From the NCBI RefSeq assembly GCF_015207825.1, contig NZ_JADEWC010000025.1, forward strand, positions 1-53,000: 53,000 nucleotides of DNA, written 5' to 3'. Below are positions 1-8,936 of the stretch, piece by piece. The DNA comes from Cyanobacterium stanieri LEGE 03274 (GTDB taxonomy: Bacteria; Cyanobacteriota; Cyanobacteriia; Cyanobacteriales; Cyanobacteriaceae). The first letter of the stretch is position 1, and each line of letters opens with the position of its first letter. The notes beneath the pieces were generated by a model that was given only the letters and a program-made list of their open reading frames with translations, was not told the DNA's origin and did no database searches. A program made the translations under genes and the position numbers.

Positions 1-75
1 GAATAAATTTTTGTCCTGTTTTGAGTGAAATGAGAAATCATAGTTTATATTGTGGTGTCAAAATGAAATCAAAAA

Positions 76-882
76 ATGAATATTTTTCAGACTAATCAAA
101 AAATTCTGATGGCCCTTGATAACTTAATTCAAGTGGTGGCTAAGTTGCGATCGCCCCAGGGGGGATGTCCATGGGATTTGGAGCAAACCCAAACATCGCT
201 AATACCCTACATCATTGAAGAAGCCTACGAAGTGGTAGATGCCATTGAATCGGGTAATCAAGAAGCCATTGCCGATGAATTGGGAGATTTATTGTTACAA
301 GTAGTATTACAAGCGCAAGTAGCCCAAGATAACGGTGATTTTAACCTCCAACAAGTAGCCGAAAATATTACCCAAAAATTAATCCGTCGTCATCCCCATG
401 TTTTTGGCGATGTAGAAATTAGCAATAGTGAGCAAGTACATCACAACTGGGAAAAAATAAAAGAGCAAGAAAATCCCTCAACTCCTCTTTTAAGCCAAAA
501 ATTGAGTAAATATCATCGTAGCCTACCGCCCCTGATGGCCAGTGAAAAAATATCGAAGAAAGCCGCAAAAGCCGGGTTTGAGTGGGAAAATGTGGAGGGA
601 GTATGGGAAAAATTCGAGGAAGAGTTAGGAGAATTTAAAGAAGCCCTAGATTCTCAAAATTTGGTTCATGCCCAAGAGGAATTAGGGGATTTACTTTTTA
701 CGGTGGTTAATCTTGCTCGATGGTATAAATTAGATGTATCCATGGCCTTGCGAGGAACAAATCAAAGATTTATTCAACGACTGCAACTGATGGAAAATTA
801 TGCCGAAAAACCCCTCTCAACATATTCAATTGAAGAGTTAGAAACCCTTTGGCAAAAGGCAAAAAAGCAATTGAACGGGTAA
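76..882 (+). CDS. mazG: Nucleoside triphosphate pyrophosphohydrolase MazG
   Basis: Predicted cytosolic house-cleaning enzyme that hydrolyses (d)NTPs to NMP and pyrophosphate. The 268-aa length fits two-domain MazG. The N-terminal domain has the family signature GGCPWDLEQTQTSL (about residues 29-42) followed by the Mg-binding helix EEAYEVVDAIE and ELGDLLLQ. The second domain repeats the pattern as EEELGEFKEAL and EELGDLLFTVVNLAR. The start is the first ATG. A second in-frame ATG at residue 12 lies just before the conserved domain and cannot be excluded, since neither has a clear Shine-Dalgarno. rseP follows 41 bases downstream on the same strand. Identification is confident. Confidence 0.95.
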   Translation: MNIFQTNQKILMALDNLIQVVAKLRSPQGGCPWDLEQTQTSLIPYIIEEAYEVVDAIESGNQEAIADELGDLLLQVVLQAQVAQDNGDFNLQQVAENITQKLIRRHPHVFGDVEISNSEQVHHNWEKIKEQENPSTPLLSQKLSKYHRSLPPLMASEKISKKAAKAGFEWENVEGVWEKFEEELGEFKEALDSQNLVHAQEELGDLLFTVVNLARWYKLDVSMALRGTNQRFIQRLQLMENYAEKPLSTYSIEELETLWQKAKKQLNG

Positions 883-923
883 ACTAGAAAAGTATGTCCA
901 TATAAATAATCATATAAATTAAT

Positions 924-2003
924 ATGTCAGTACTAGCGGCGATCGCAGTTTTAGCAATTTTAATCGTAGTCCATGAACTCGGACACTTTGGAGCGGCGAG
1001 ATTACAAGGAATAAGAGTGAATAAATTTTCCATCGGTTTTGGCCCGGTTTTAGCGAAATATGATGGTAAAGAAACTGAATACGCCCTCAGGGCTTTTCCT
1101 TTGGGGGGTTATGTTGGTTTTCCTGATGATGATCCTGAAAGTGATATACCCTTAGATGATCCCGATTTATTGCGTAATCGTCCTATTTTTGACCGTGCGA
1201 TCGTCATTAGTGCTGGGGTCATTGCTAATCTTATTTTTGCATATTTCTTGTTGGTGGGTCAATCCATAACCGTGGGAGTACAAGATGTTAATTTTCAACC
1301 AGGGGTATTAATTCCCGAAATTCTCAACGAAGGGGAATCCCCCGCCCAAAAAGCAGGGTTAGAAAGTGGCGATGTAATTTTAAAAATTGAAAATCTTACT
1401 CTACCTTCTTCTGAGGAGGCGATCGCCATTTTACGGGATAGAATTCAAGAATCTCCCAATCAAAGTTTACAATTTACCATTCAACGGAATCAAGAAACCT
1501 TTGATGTTCCCATTATTCCCGAGCTAGGAGACAATGGCAAAGGGAAAATCGGCGTTATGTTAGCCCCTAATGGAGAATTTACCCGTCGTAAGCCTGATAA
1601 TATCATCGAGGCTTTTACTTTTGGAGCAAAACAATTTGAACGTTATACAAAACTTACGGTACAAGGATTTGGACAGTTGATTACTAATTTCCAAGAAAAT
1701 GCTAACCAAGTAGCTGGCCCTGTTGCTATTGTGGCGGTGGGCGCTCAATTGGCAAAAAGTGATTTGGGTAATTTATTTCAGTTTGGGGCGTTAATTAGTA
1801 TTAACTTGGCGGTAATCAATATTTTACCCCTCCCTGCCCTAGATGGTGGACAATTAGCCTTTTTGGCGGTGGAGGGTATTTTGGGTAAACCTTTACCTAA
1901 TCGACTTCAGGAGGGAATTATGCAAACTGGGTTAGTGTTATTGTTGGGTTTGGGTATATTTTTGATTCTTCGAGATACCCTTAATCTTGCTTTTCTTAAT
2001 TAA
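924..2003 (+). CDS. rseP: Site-2 intramembrane metalloprotease RseP/MMP
   Basis: Membrane zinc protease of the S2P family, which cleaves transmembrane substrates such as anti-sigma factors or signal-peptide remnants. Visible are the zinc motif HELGH at residues 17-21 inside the first membrane helix, a PDZ segment around residues 125-200 (GESPAQKAGLESGDVILKI), and the second catalytic motif NILPLPALDGGQ near residues 298-309, which supplies the Asp ligand. Hydrophobic helices flank both motifs. The 359-aa length is typical for cyanobacteria. A HIP1 site sits in the first codons. It lies between mazG and the petR/petP pair, all on the same strand. The natural substrate is unknown. Confidence 0.94.
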   Translation: MSVLAAIAVLAILIVVHELGHFGAARLQGIRVNKFSIGFGPVLAKYDGKETEYALRAFPLGGYVGFPDDDPESDIPLDDPDLLRNRPIFDRAIVISAGVIANLIFAYFLLVGQSITVGVQDVNFQPGVLIPEILNEGESPAQKAGLESGDVILKIENLTLPSSEEAIAILRDRIQESPNQSLQFTIQRNQETFDVPIIPELGDNGKGKIGVMLAPNGEFTRRKPDNIIEAFTFGAKQFERYTKLTVQGFGQLITNFQENANQVAGPVAIVAVGAQLAKSDLGNLFQFGALISINLAVINILPLPALDGGQLAFLAVEGILGKPLPNRLQEGIMQTGLVLLLGLGIFLILRDTLNLAFLN

Positions 2004-2065
2004 TGGGATTTTCATTGGTTGGTGGGTGTTGGGCTTTATTCACCATTGATTTATAACCAGTAATT

Positions 2066-2491
2066 ATGTCTTTTTTGCCAAAATATCGTCCCCAGAAACT
2101 TTCTTTAGGATTTTTGGAGGAAGAAATCTTAGAAATTTTGTGGGATTTAGGTACAGCAACGGTTAAAGAAATCCACGATCGCATTTTAGCTGATCCAGAT
2201 CGTGAATTGGCTTATGCTTCTGTTACGACTGTATTACATCGTTTAACTAAAAAGGGATGGCTTAAGTATGAGAAAAAGGGTAGGGCTTTTTGTTGGACTC
2301 CTTTAATTTCTCGCTCTCAAGCCCAGGCCATCCAATCCTATGAGCAATTACAGAATTTTTTGGCGGTGAGTAACCCCGATTTGGTGGCTTCTTTTGCTGA
2401 TAGTCTTGACACTGCTAGTGTGGAGCAAATAAGGGCGATCGCCTCTCGCCTTGAACAAATTCGCAAAAAAAGGGAACAGGAGGAAAAGTAA
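2066..2491 (+). CDS. petR: BlaI/MecI-family repressor, PetR type
   Basis: Winged-helix repressor of 141 aa. The N-terminal half (about residues 12-80) has the BlaI pattern: EEEILEILWDLGTATVKEIH, then a recognition helix YASVTTVLHRLTKKGWL and the wing YEKKGRAFCWTP. The C-terminal helices resemble the BlaI dimerisation and protease-cleavage region. Its stop codon directly abuts the ATG of the M56 protease gene, so the two are surely co-transcribed. In Synechocystis an equivalent BlaI/M56 pair (PetR/PetP) senses copper and switches plastocyanin and cytochrome c6. I infer that role here from family and gene arrangement, not from a visible target site. Confidence 0.8.
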   Translation: MSFLPKYRPQKLSLGFLEEEILEILWDLGTATVKEIHDRILADPDRELAYASVTTVLHRLTKKGWLKYEKKGRAFCWTPLISRSQAQAIQSYEQLQNFLAVSNPDLVASFADSLDTASVEQIRAIASRLEQIRKKREQEEK

Positions 2492-3367
2492 ATGCACTTT
2501 ATCGTTATTTTACTTGCTATTGTCTGCGCCTATGTAATTCGTTATCTTAGTCAGATTGATTATTTTCAAAAACAACGAAATTGGAACTATTCCTTATTCT
2601 TTTTCATTGCCCCTGTATTACTTATTTTAATGAGTAGTATCGCCATTGTGACCATGGGTTATGAAGGACAAATGTGGGGTTTTCAAGCCACTATTATTAG
2701 CTATATTCTAGCTTGGTTTTGTTTAGGTTTTGCCGTGATAAATTTAATTGTTTATGCCGTAGAAATTAAACTTATTTCCCAAAAAATAGCAGGTTTTAAA
2801 GAAGAGGAAGTTTTGGGAGAGAGGGTCAAAATTTTAGAAAGCTCTTTTCCCTACGCTGGTTTGATTGGTTTTGAAAGTCAAAAAAAGGGTTTATTTATGT
2901 TTTTAAATGAATCCTATTTGGTGTTAAGTCGAGGATTAATAAACTTATTATCTCCAGAACATTTAGAAGCTGTTATCGCCCATGAAAAATCCCATCAAAA
3001 ACACCATGATCCCTTAATTTTTTTCTGTTTATCCTATTGTAAAAGAATTACTTTTTGGTTACCTAATAACGATAATCTTTGGCAGAATTTAGTCTTGTTA
3101 AGAGAGTTGAGGGCAGATAACACCGCTTCTCAATCGGTGGACTTTTTATTGTTAGCTGAATCTTTATTGATGGTTACCCAAGAAGCGATGAAGGAAGTTA
3201 ATCCCATGGATAATAATATGGTGTGTCCATTTATTAATTTTCGGCTTAATGAAAGGATAGATGCATTGATTAATGATGGCCATCGGGTTAATAGTTTTCG
3301 TTGGTATCAGTTGACTTGGATTTTGTTGGTTTTTATTCCTTTTCTAACCATTCCTTTCCATCAATAG
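2492..3367 (+). CDS. petP: M56/BlaR1-type membrane metalloprotease, PetP type
   Basis: Integral-membrane zinc protease of 291 aa that would degrade the repressor encoded immediately upstream. Membrane segments lie at about residues 1-17, 33-55 and 65-92, with a last one at about 272-288. The zinc site is HEKSH at residues 164-168 with ELRAD at about 205-209 as third ligand. Unlike BlaR1 it has no penicillin-binding sensor domain, so sensing must use the membrane or soluble protease part. The ATG follows the upstream stop with no gap, implying translational coupling. The symbol follows the Synechocystis copper-responsive pair and clashes with the cytochrome b6f subunit PetP. Confidence 0.78.
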   Translation: MHFIVILLAIVCAYVIRYLSQIDYFQKQRNWNYSLFFFIAPVLLILMSSIAIVTMGYEGQMWGFQATIISYILAWFCLGFAVINLIVYAVEIKLISQKIAGFKEEEVLGERVKILESSFPYAGLIGFESQKKGLFMFLNESYLVLSRGLINLLSPEHLEAVIAHEKSHQKHHDPLIFFCLSYCKRITFWLPNNDNLWQNLVLLRELRADNTASQSVDFLLLAESLLMVTQEAMKEVNPMDNNMVCPFINFRLNERIDALINDGHRVNSFRWYQLTWILLVFIPFLTIPFHQ

Positions 3368-3458
3368 TCAATGGGGGTTTCTTGCCAATATCTTCCCATA
3401 AGTTTGATAAGATAATTGCTTGAAGTATAGGCAATTAATAGAAAAAAAGATATTTATA

Positions 3459-4673
3459 ATGGCGACTGACAATTTCTCTTGGTTACATCGGGGGGTTAGT
3501 GATGTTTTTCCTAATCAGCCCGATTCCGATTCGATAGATGATAATTTAGAACAGTTATGCTTAAAGTGCGATCGCCCCTTACGGATAAAATTAGGCATTG
3601 ATCCTACGGGAACTGATCTACACTTAGGACATAGTATCCCTTTCCGTAAACTAAGAGCATTTCAAGATCAAGGACATACTGCGGTGGTGATTATAGGTGA
3701 TTTTACCGCCCAAATTGGCGATCCTACGGGGAAAGATAAGGTAAGAAAACAGTTGACGGCGCAACAGGTAAAGGAAAATGCGGAAACTTACCTTAATCAA
3801 TTACGCCCTATCCTCGATTTTGACACCCCCGGGCGCTTGGAGATTCGTTATAACTCAGAATGGCTATCAGGGCTAGATTTAGGCAAAATCCAAGAACTTT
3901 TGGCCACCATGACAGTGCAACAAATGTTGGCGAAGGAGGGTTTTAATAATCGTTATGCTCAGGAAACCCCTATTTATCTTCATGAGTTTTTATATCCTTT
4001 GATGCAGGGTTATGATTCTGTGGCGGTGGATGCGGATGTAGAATTGGGTGGTACGGATCAAAAGTTTAACATTGCGGTGGGGCGCGATTTACAAAAGTAT
4101 TTTGGTAAAAAACCTCAATTCGGCTTACTTTTACCCATCTTAATTGGTACGGATGGGGAGCAAAAGATGTCGAAATCTTTAAATAATTATGTGGGTTTAA
4201 AAGAGGATGCTTTATCGATGTATTCTAAGTTGGAAAAAACCCCTGATTCTTTGTTAGAAAATTATTTTGAGTTACTTACGGATATAAATTTAACTGATAT
4301 TCCCGAAAATCCTCGGGAGGCTCAAAAAATGTTGGCGGTGGAAGTGGTGGCTCAATATCATGGTAGGGAGTCGGCTTTAACTGCTCAAAAAACGGCGATG
4401 GATTTGGTAAAACAACAAAATATGGCGAATGCGGAGGCTGTGCCTGAGTTTTTCCTTGGTTCGGTGGAATTTCCTGCTAAGTTGTTTTATATTCTCAATG
4501 CTTCTGGTTTGGTTAATAGTAGTGGTGAGGGTAGAAGACAAATTCAGGGGGGTAGTGTACGGCTAGAGGGCGATCGTATTTCTGACCCTAATTTAACCTT
4601 TGAGAATAGCCAAGATTTAGATAATAAAATTTTACAAGTGGGCAAGAAAAAGTTTATCCGTTTAGTTAACTAA
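3459..4673 (+). CDS. tyrS: Tyrosyl-tRNA synthetase
   Basis: Class I aminoacyl-tRNA synthetase that charges tRNA-Tyr. The Rossmann fold carries the HIGH-equivalent HLGH (in [17 protein letters not shown]) and the KMSKS loop, intact as [12 protein letters not shown]. An S4 RNA-binding domain fills the last 70 residues or so. I chose the ATG at 3459 (404 aa, MATDNFSW...) because it gives the family's N-terminus. The reading frame extends upstream to a TTG at 3420, but the extra 13 residues look non-coding. A repeat copy and a candidate small RNA follow the gene. Confidence 0.95.
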   Translation: MATDNFSWLHRGVSDVFPNQPDSDSIDDNLEQLCLKCDRPLRIKLGIDPTGTDLHLGHSIPFRKLRAFQDQGHTAVVIIGDFTAQIGDPTGKDKVRKQLTAQQVKENAETYLNQLRPILDFDTPGRLEIRYNSEWLSGLDLGKIQELLATMTVQQMLAKEGFNNRYAQETPIYLHEFLYPLMQGYDSVAVDADVELGGTDQKFNIAVGRDLQKYFGKKPQFGLLLPILIGTDGEQKMSKSLNNYVGLKEDALSMYSKLEKTPDSLLENYFELLTDINLTDIPENPREAQKMLAVEVVAQYHGRESALTAQKTAMDLVKQQNMANAEAVPEFFLGSVEFPAKLFYILNASGLVNSSGEGRRQIQGGSVRLEGDRISDPNLTFENSQDLDNKILQVGKKKFIRLVN

Positions 4674-4700
4674 TACTAAATCTGTTAATCAAAATATTTT

Positions 4701-4763
4701 TTAGTTCAATTTATTGAACGATCAACTCTTAGCCTTGTAATTTATTGCAAGGCAAGTGATCAT
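4701..4763 (-). repeat. MITE-like palindromic repeat, core copy A
   Basis: Two consecutive hairpins match the core of the element seen at 9274, 35913 and 47627. The first is GTTCAATTTATTGAAC (7-bp arms), the second CCTTGTAATTTATTGCAAGG (9-bp arms with one G-T pair). The second hairpin differs from the other copies (CCTTG rather than CCGTG) but is compensated on both arms, so the structure is kept. The flanks do not clearly show the ATCAAGTTC ends. The strand given is relative to the 47.6-kb copy. Confidence 0.75.
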
Positions 4764-4900
4764 ATATTTTCTAAATCGGATTAATACTATTATTTAGACA
4801 AAAATAACTATGTCTAGGTTAGATATTTTTAATCTTTATTTACTATTTTTTACTACTTATCATATTTTATTTTTTTACGTAGAAAATATTCCGAAAAAAC

Positions 4901-4929
4901 TTGCCATTTAAGTTTAGTTATGTTATAAT
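4901..4929 (+). promoter_or_regulatory. Sigma-70-like promoter of the candidate small RNA
   Basis: TTGCCA at 4901-4906 and a perfect TATAAT at 4924-4929 are separated by exactly 17 bases. No ORF follows. Instead there is a stable hairpin and a T-run, so the predicted start near 4936 would give an RNA of about 65 nt. Confidence 0.7.
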
Positions 4930-4935
4930 TGAGGT

Positions 4936-5001
4936 ATCTGAAAAATAGCCACCTTTTCTTGACCCGTAGCGGTCGGGGAGGGGTGGCTTGTGCCTTTTTT
5001 T
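4936..5001 (+). ncRNA. Candidate small RNA, one long hairpin
   Basis: After a short leader, bases 4947-4964 pair with 4971-4988 to give an uninterrupted 18-bp stem closed by the 6-base loop CGTAGC. Five pairs are G-U in the plus-strand RNA. On the opposite strand they would be A-C mismatches, so the fold is strand-specific and argues for transcription from the plus strand. Seven T residues at 4995-5001 follow after TGTGCC. It lacks the Yfr1 core ACTCCTCACAC, and I do not recognise it as another known cyanobacterial RNA. It might alternatively be a terminator for read-through from tyrS, but the promoter directly in front makes an independent RNA more likely. Confidence 0.6.
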
Positions 5002-5010
5002 ACGCAAAAC

Positions 5011-6429
5011 TTAATTACGGCGATAAAAATGTAACCTACCTAAACCCAAATTCATGCCGATGGTGTCATTACCCACGGGAAAAACATGGGTGGTAAATTG
5101 AAATATTCCAGCAAAACTAGGATTACGATGGGGTTTTAAGGCAATGGTAACTTGACGATTAGCCCCGATGGGAGCATCAAAAGATACTTCAATTAAATTA
5201 GAGTTTTCCTCTTGCCTTATGGTAATGGGAATGGACTCTTGGCGATCGCCCCTAGTACCAAAAAAAGCCTCCGTGCGACTTAAATCAAATCGAATATCCT
5301 CCACCCCCGGTTGTTGCTCAATGGTTACCTTACCCAAAGCAGGGAAAGAATTAGGGGGAATGTCCAAAGTAAGATAATAAGTAGGGCTAGGATGACGAAT
5401 AATATTATGGGGGGTGCTAAAATCTAATAGGCGAGGGGGAGACTGAGTAAAACGATTAACATTTCCTAACCTTGCTTGAGATTGATTAGAGGGATTATTT
5501 TGACGGGGTTGACTAACTTGATTTTCATCTCTCTGATTTATCCCATAATCATTATTATTAGTGGTTGCCACCGAGACATTACCATCAGCATTAAAATAAA
5601 AATTACCCACCAGAGAAGAAGTTGTCCACGGCACTTGGCGACTATTAGTTTCTTGAGAGACTTCTAGGCGCACCTGACTAAACATTGTCTCCAAAGGTTG
5701 GTTTTCATTACTTAAATTGTTTAACACCGCCTTGGTAAAAGTGCCATTACGCCCAAAACCATCCTCCGCCACATTACCAGGGCCGGTGGCAAAAGCGATA
5801 AAAAGCCCCGCTGGGCTAGTTTGGATAGGTGCGAGGCCTCGGGAAACCACAGAGCGGAAATTACGGGCAAAGGGGTTGTCACGACAAGCATCGAGGATAA
5901 CGATATTAACATCACTTTTAGCTTCCTCCATGGTTGCTAAAACCCTTCCTAAAGCTAAGGTTTCGTACTCAATTTCACTGGCTCTTGTTAGGTTGGCATC
6001 CACGGGAATTAAGTAATTTTCCCCATTGTATTGTATGCCATGACCTGCATAATAAAATAAACCTGTAGATCCCTGTTCAAGTTGATTATAAAATGTTTCT
6101 AGGGCTTCATTCATGGCTCTTAAACTGCTGTCGGTTACTAAAATAACTTCAAAGTTTAAGTCGGTTAATTTTTGAGCCATATCACGGGCATCATTAAGGG
6201 GGTTTTGCAATGCCCCTGCATTTTGATATTCTGCGTTACCGATTATTAAGGCAATTCTTTTTTCTTGTTCCTGTCTTTGGCTTAGGATATAATCTAATGG
6301 TTGCTTTCCCCTATCAATGGTTTGACCTTCTAGGATAATTGATTCTGCTTTGATTGAAGATAAAGGGGCTAAAAGGGCGATCGCAACGGATACTCCTATG
6401 GACAAAAAGCCATACTGTAATTTAACCAT
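5011..6429 (-). CDS. Exported caspase-family (orthocaspase-like) protein with DUF2808 domain
   Basis: Predicted exported cysteine peptidase of 472 aa. Residues 1-30 form a signal peptide ending near SIKA. The caspase p20 domain (about residues 58-285) starts RIALIIGNAEY and keeps both catalytic residues: His130 in YYAGHG and Cys182 in LDACRDNPF. A Gln/Asn-rich linker follows. The last 120 residues or so (from SPTYYLTLDIP through GLGRLHFYRRN) match the cyanobacterial DUF2808 pattern, including ALKPHRNP. The start at 6429 gives a proper signal peptide; an upstream TTG at 6456 would add nine residues. It converges on tyrS and the substrate is unknown. Family assignment is sure, the biological role is not. 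Confidence 0.88.
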   Translation of the reverse strand: MVKLQYGFLSIGVSVAIALLAPLSSIKAESIILEGQTIDRGKQPLDYILSQRQEQEKRIALIIGNAEYQNAGALQNPLNDARDMAQKLTDLNFEVILVTDSSLRAMNEALETFYNQLEQGSTGLFYYAGHGIQYNGENYLIPVDANLTRASEIEYETLALGRVLATMEEAKSDVNIVILDACRDNPFARNFRSVVSRGLAPIQTSPAGLFIAFATGPGNVAEDGFGRNGTFTKAVLNNLSNENQPLETMFSQVRLEVSQETNSRQVPWTTSSLVGNFYFNADGNVSVATTNNNDYGINQRDENQVSQPRQNNPSNQSQARLGNVNRFTQSPPRLLDFSTPHNIIRHPSPTYYLTLDIPPNSFPALGKVTIEQQPGVEDIRFDLSRTEAFFGTRGDRQESIPITIRQEENSNLIEVSFDAPIGANRQVTIALKPHRNPSFAGIFQFTTHVFPVGNDTIGMNLGLGRLHFYRRN

Positions 6430-6673
6430 GGTATTTATTCCACCGCTTTTGCCCAATATCTTAGCTCATTTTTTCTGATTAAAAGGCGACTGTATATTTT
6501 TTTTAAGAAGCGGATAATAAAATATACCAATGACAAACAAAGGGGTATAGTTAATCAAAATTGGAATGAAACGCCATCAAATACCACAATATTTATATGA
6601 TAAGGCTTTCAAAAAAGCAAAGTGTCTCAAACACAATTGAAGTAACTATATAAATCCCTTGTGATGGAAAAAA

Positions 6674-8374
6674 TTAACTAGAACCAGTTTTGGCTAAATC
6701 AAAGGAAAAATTTTTCACCGCATTGACAGCCACATCAAACAATTTACGAGGCTTCAAATCTGCTTGTACCAACTGCCACAACCGTTGTACTTCCTGGGTA
6801 TGTAATCTATCATCTTCCACCAAAGCAGAAATGATTTGACGGCGTAAAAAATCCCCCTCCTCCGATACCAAATATTGAAACCCTAAACCTGCCGTGGGTA
6901 AAAGATCAAATTTATGATCAGATTTAGCAATTTGAATCATATTTTCTAATCTTTGCCACTGAAATTTATCGTCCTTAAATAACACTTCTAAGAGACGACG
7001 ACGCATGGCAGGGGATTCTTCCGTTAACAAACGGCGGGAAATGTAGGGGAAAGACACTTCCACAATTTTAAAATCAGGATTAAGACTGAGGGCTAAACCT
7101 TCTTGAGTAACTAAAGAGCGAATAATGAGGGCAAATTTTGCTGGTACACGGAAAGGATATTCATACATCAACTCAGAAAAGTCATCGGTGATGGTTTTAA
7201 AGTTGAAGTTACCCACACTCTGCCCCACTGCATTTCCTAAAACCTTCTCTAAGGCTGGGATAATGGGGGTAATATCGGTTTCAGGGGTGAGAAACCCTAA
7301 CTCTACAAAATCTCTGGCAAGGGCTTCATAGTCGCCGTTAATCAACTGTACCACGGAGGAAGCGATGGTTTCTTTGGTATATTCATCCAATTGATCCATC
7401 ATGCCAAAATCAATATACGCCATTCTACCATCGGGCATGGCGAAAAGATTACCCGGATGGGGATCGGCATGGAAGAACCCATGTTCTAATAGTTGCCTTA
7501 AACCAGAGGTAACACCAACTTTAATCACATCATTAGGATCTAATCCGGCGGCGCGGATACTCTCAAAATCGTTAAGTTTACAGCCATTAATCCATTCTAG
7601 GGTTAAAACTTTGTGGCTGGTGTAGCGCCAATAAATGTGAGGTACTTTCACATCGTCATCATCTCGGAAGTTAGCGGCAAATTTTTCGGCGTTTCTGCCT
7701 TCGTTGACGTAGTCGATTTCTTCAAATAGTTTAATCCCAAATTCATCGACAATGAGGGTTAAATCATGACCAAGATTGAGGGGTAAAAAGGGGGCTACCC
7801 ATTTTGAACCTAACCTTAATAGATATAAGTCTAAGGTAATAACGGGTAGTAGTTGTGGGCGTTGTACTTTTACGGCAACGGCTTCCCCTGTGTGTAGGGT
7901 GGCTCGATATACTTGCCCTAAACTGGCGGCGGCGACGGGATTGGGGGAAATTTCTTTGTAGGCTTGATTTACGGGCATATCAAGTTCCCTTTCGATTATA
8001 TCAAAGGCTGTTTCGTTATCGAAGGGAGGTAGTTGGTCTTGTAGTTTGATTAATTCTTCGAGAAAATCTGGTTTAATTAAGTCGGGGCGGGTGGATAGGG
8101 CTTGTCCTACTTTGATGAAGGTAGCGCCTAAGGAGGTGAGGATTTTTCTTAGTCTTTCGGCTCTTTTTAATTTGTTTTTTTCTTCTTGTTTGAAAAGTTT
8201 GTCTAGGTATAGTTGGATGACGAAGATTCCAAACAGGGTGATGATTTTTAGGCTACGGAATATTCCTAGCCAAGGACGATTATTATAATAACGTGCGATC
8301 GCCCTTGGGTCATATTTTAGAATTGAATCAGATTCTAGCTCCCGTTGGGAGGCGATAAATGATGAATATGTCAC
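6674..8374 (-). CDS. ABC1/UbiB/AarF-family protein kinase-like protein
   Basis: Atypical kinase-like ATPase of 566 aa, membrane-associated in this family and linked to quinone or prenyl-lipid metabolism (plastoquinone/tocopherol in phototrophs). Family motifs are present in order: KVGQALSTRPDL (the KxGQ motif), the alanine-rich loop ASLGQVYRA, the VKVQRP lysine, the catalytic-loop equivalent HGFFHADPHPGN, and YIDFGMM in place of DFG. A short hydrophobic segment lies near residues 40-60. The ATG start is followed by a normal N-terminus. The gene stands alone, with about 240 non-coding bases downstream. The exact substrate cannot be deduced from sequence. Confidence 0.9.
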   Translation of the reverse strand: MTYSSFIASQRELESDSILKYDPRAIARYYNNRPWLGIFRSLKIITLFGIFVIQLYLDKLFKQEEKNKLKRAERLRKILTSLGATFIKVGQALSTRPDLIKPDFLEELIKLQDQLPPFDNETAFDIIERELDMPVNQAYKEISPNPVAAASLGQVYRATLHTGEAVAVKVQRPQLLPVITLDLYLLRLGSKWVAPFLPLNLGHDLTLIVDEFGIKLFEEIDYVNEGRNAEKFAANFRDDDDVKVPHIYWRYTSHKVLTLEWINGCKLNDFESIRAAGLDPNDVIKVGVTSGLRQLLEHGFFHADPHPGNLFAMPDGRMAYIDFGMMDQLDEYTKETIASSVVQLINGDYEALARDFVELGFLTPETDITPIIPALEKVLGNAVGQSVGNFNFKTITDDFSELMYEYPFRVPAKFALIIRSLVTQEGLALSLNPDFKIVEVSFPYISRRLLTEESPAMRRRLLEVLFKDDKFQWQRLENMIQIAKSDHKFDLLPTAGLGFQYLVSEEGDFLRRQIISALVEDDRLHTQEVQRLWQLVQADLKPRKLFDVAVNAVKNFSFDLAKTGSS

Positions 8375-8588
8375 AGGTGCTGATATTTTTATTAATTTTT
8401 TTTATAGTTGTTACCTATTATACAGAGAAAATATACCTATCAAAAAAAAGGAGAGGGGTTATTAATCCATAGATAATTAACTATAAACAATGAAAACCAA
8501 GAAACTTTGTCTATTCCTCATCCTTAAAATTTTTAGTTTTATTATCTAATCACAATAGATATATTAATTTATTCAAACTCTTTTTAAG

Positions 8589-8936
8589 CTAATCTTCTTT
8601 ATCAAAAAAAGTACCCAAAAACCCGCTAACAAAAGATACAATAATCGATCCAAATAGGGCATCAAAAAAACCATTTACACTAAATCCGGGGGTGAAATAA
8701 CCCACTAAAGAAAAGCAAATGGCATTGATAATAAATAAGAATAAACCAAGGGTAAGAATGGTAAAAGGTAGGGTAAACAGGATCAAAATTGGTCGGATAA
8801 TCGCATTAATAATACCAAAAACCGCCGCACCAATGAGGGCTGCTAAGGTCGTATCAATGGATATGCCAGGTAATAATATTTCAGCAACGAGCATTGATAC
8901 AGCCGTTACTACTAGGGTGATTATAAACTGGGGCAT
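8589..8936 (-). CDS. PF04020-type four-helix membrane protein (phage holin superfamily IV-like)
   Basis: Small integral-membrane protein of 115 aa with four hydrophobic helices (about residues 4-22, 28-48, 52-76 and 88-110). It carries the family pattern GIINAIIRPILILFTLPFTI and the loop PGFSVNGF. The holin name of this family is historical. Chromosomal members such as YvlD are not known lysis proteins, and there are no phage genes around. It lies 215 bases upstream, in its own direction, of the ABC1-family gene, with an AT-rich gap between them. Function unknown. Confidence 0.85.
   Translation of the reverse strand: MPQFIITLVVTAVSMLVAEILLPGISIDTTLAALIGAAVFGIINAIIRPILILFTLPFTILTLGLFLFIINAICFSLVGYFTPGFSVNGFFDALFGSIIVSFVSGFLGTFFDKED

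Larger units (their letters stand above)
4674..5010. other. Intergenic region between tyrS and the caspase gene
   Basis: This 337-base stretch separates two converging genes. It contains a palindromic repeat copy (4701-4763), an AT-rich segment, a sigma-70-like promoter (4901-4929) and a candidate hairpin RNA ending in a T-run at 5001. I see no protein-coding gene. Confidence 0.7.

Noticed and set aside
4936-5001. Yfr1 or another known cyanobacterial small RNA
   Set aside because: The Yfr1 core ACTCCTCACAC is absent on both strands and the fold is a single hairpin; no other known class recognised.
8488-8549. A 19-codon hydrophobic ORF starting MKTKKLCLFLILK
   Set aside because: The purine-rich AAAAGGAGAGG is about 40 bases upstream, too far for a start, and there is no promoter-terminator unit. 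It could be chance in AT-rich DNA.
8589-8936. Phage lysis gene (holin)
   Set aside because: The family name is historical. No endolysin or other phage genes are near, and chromosomal members are widespread.
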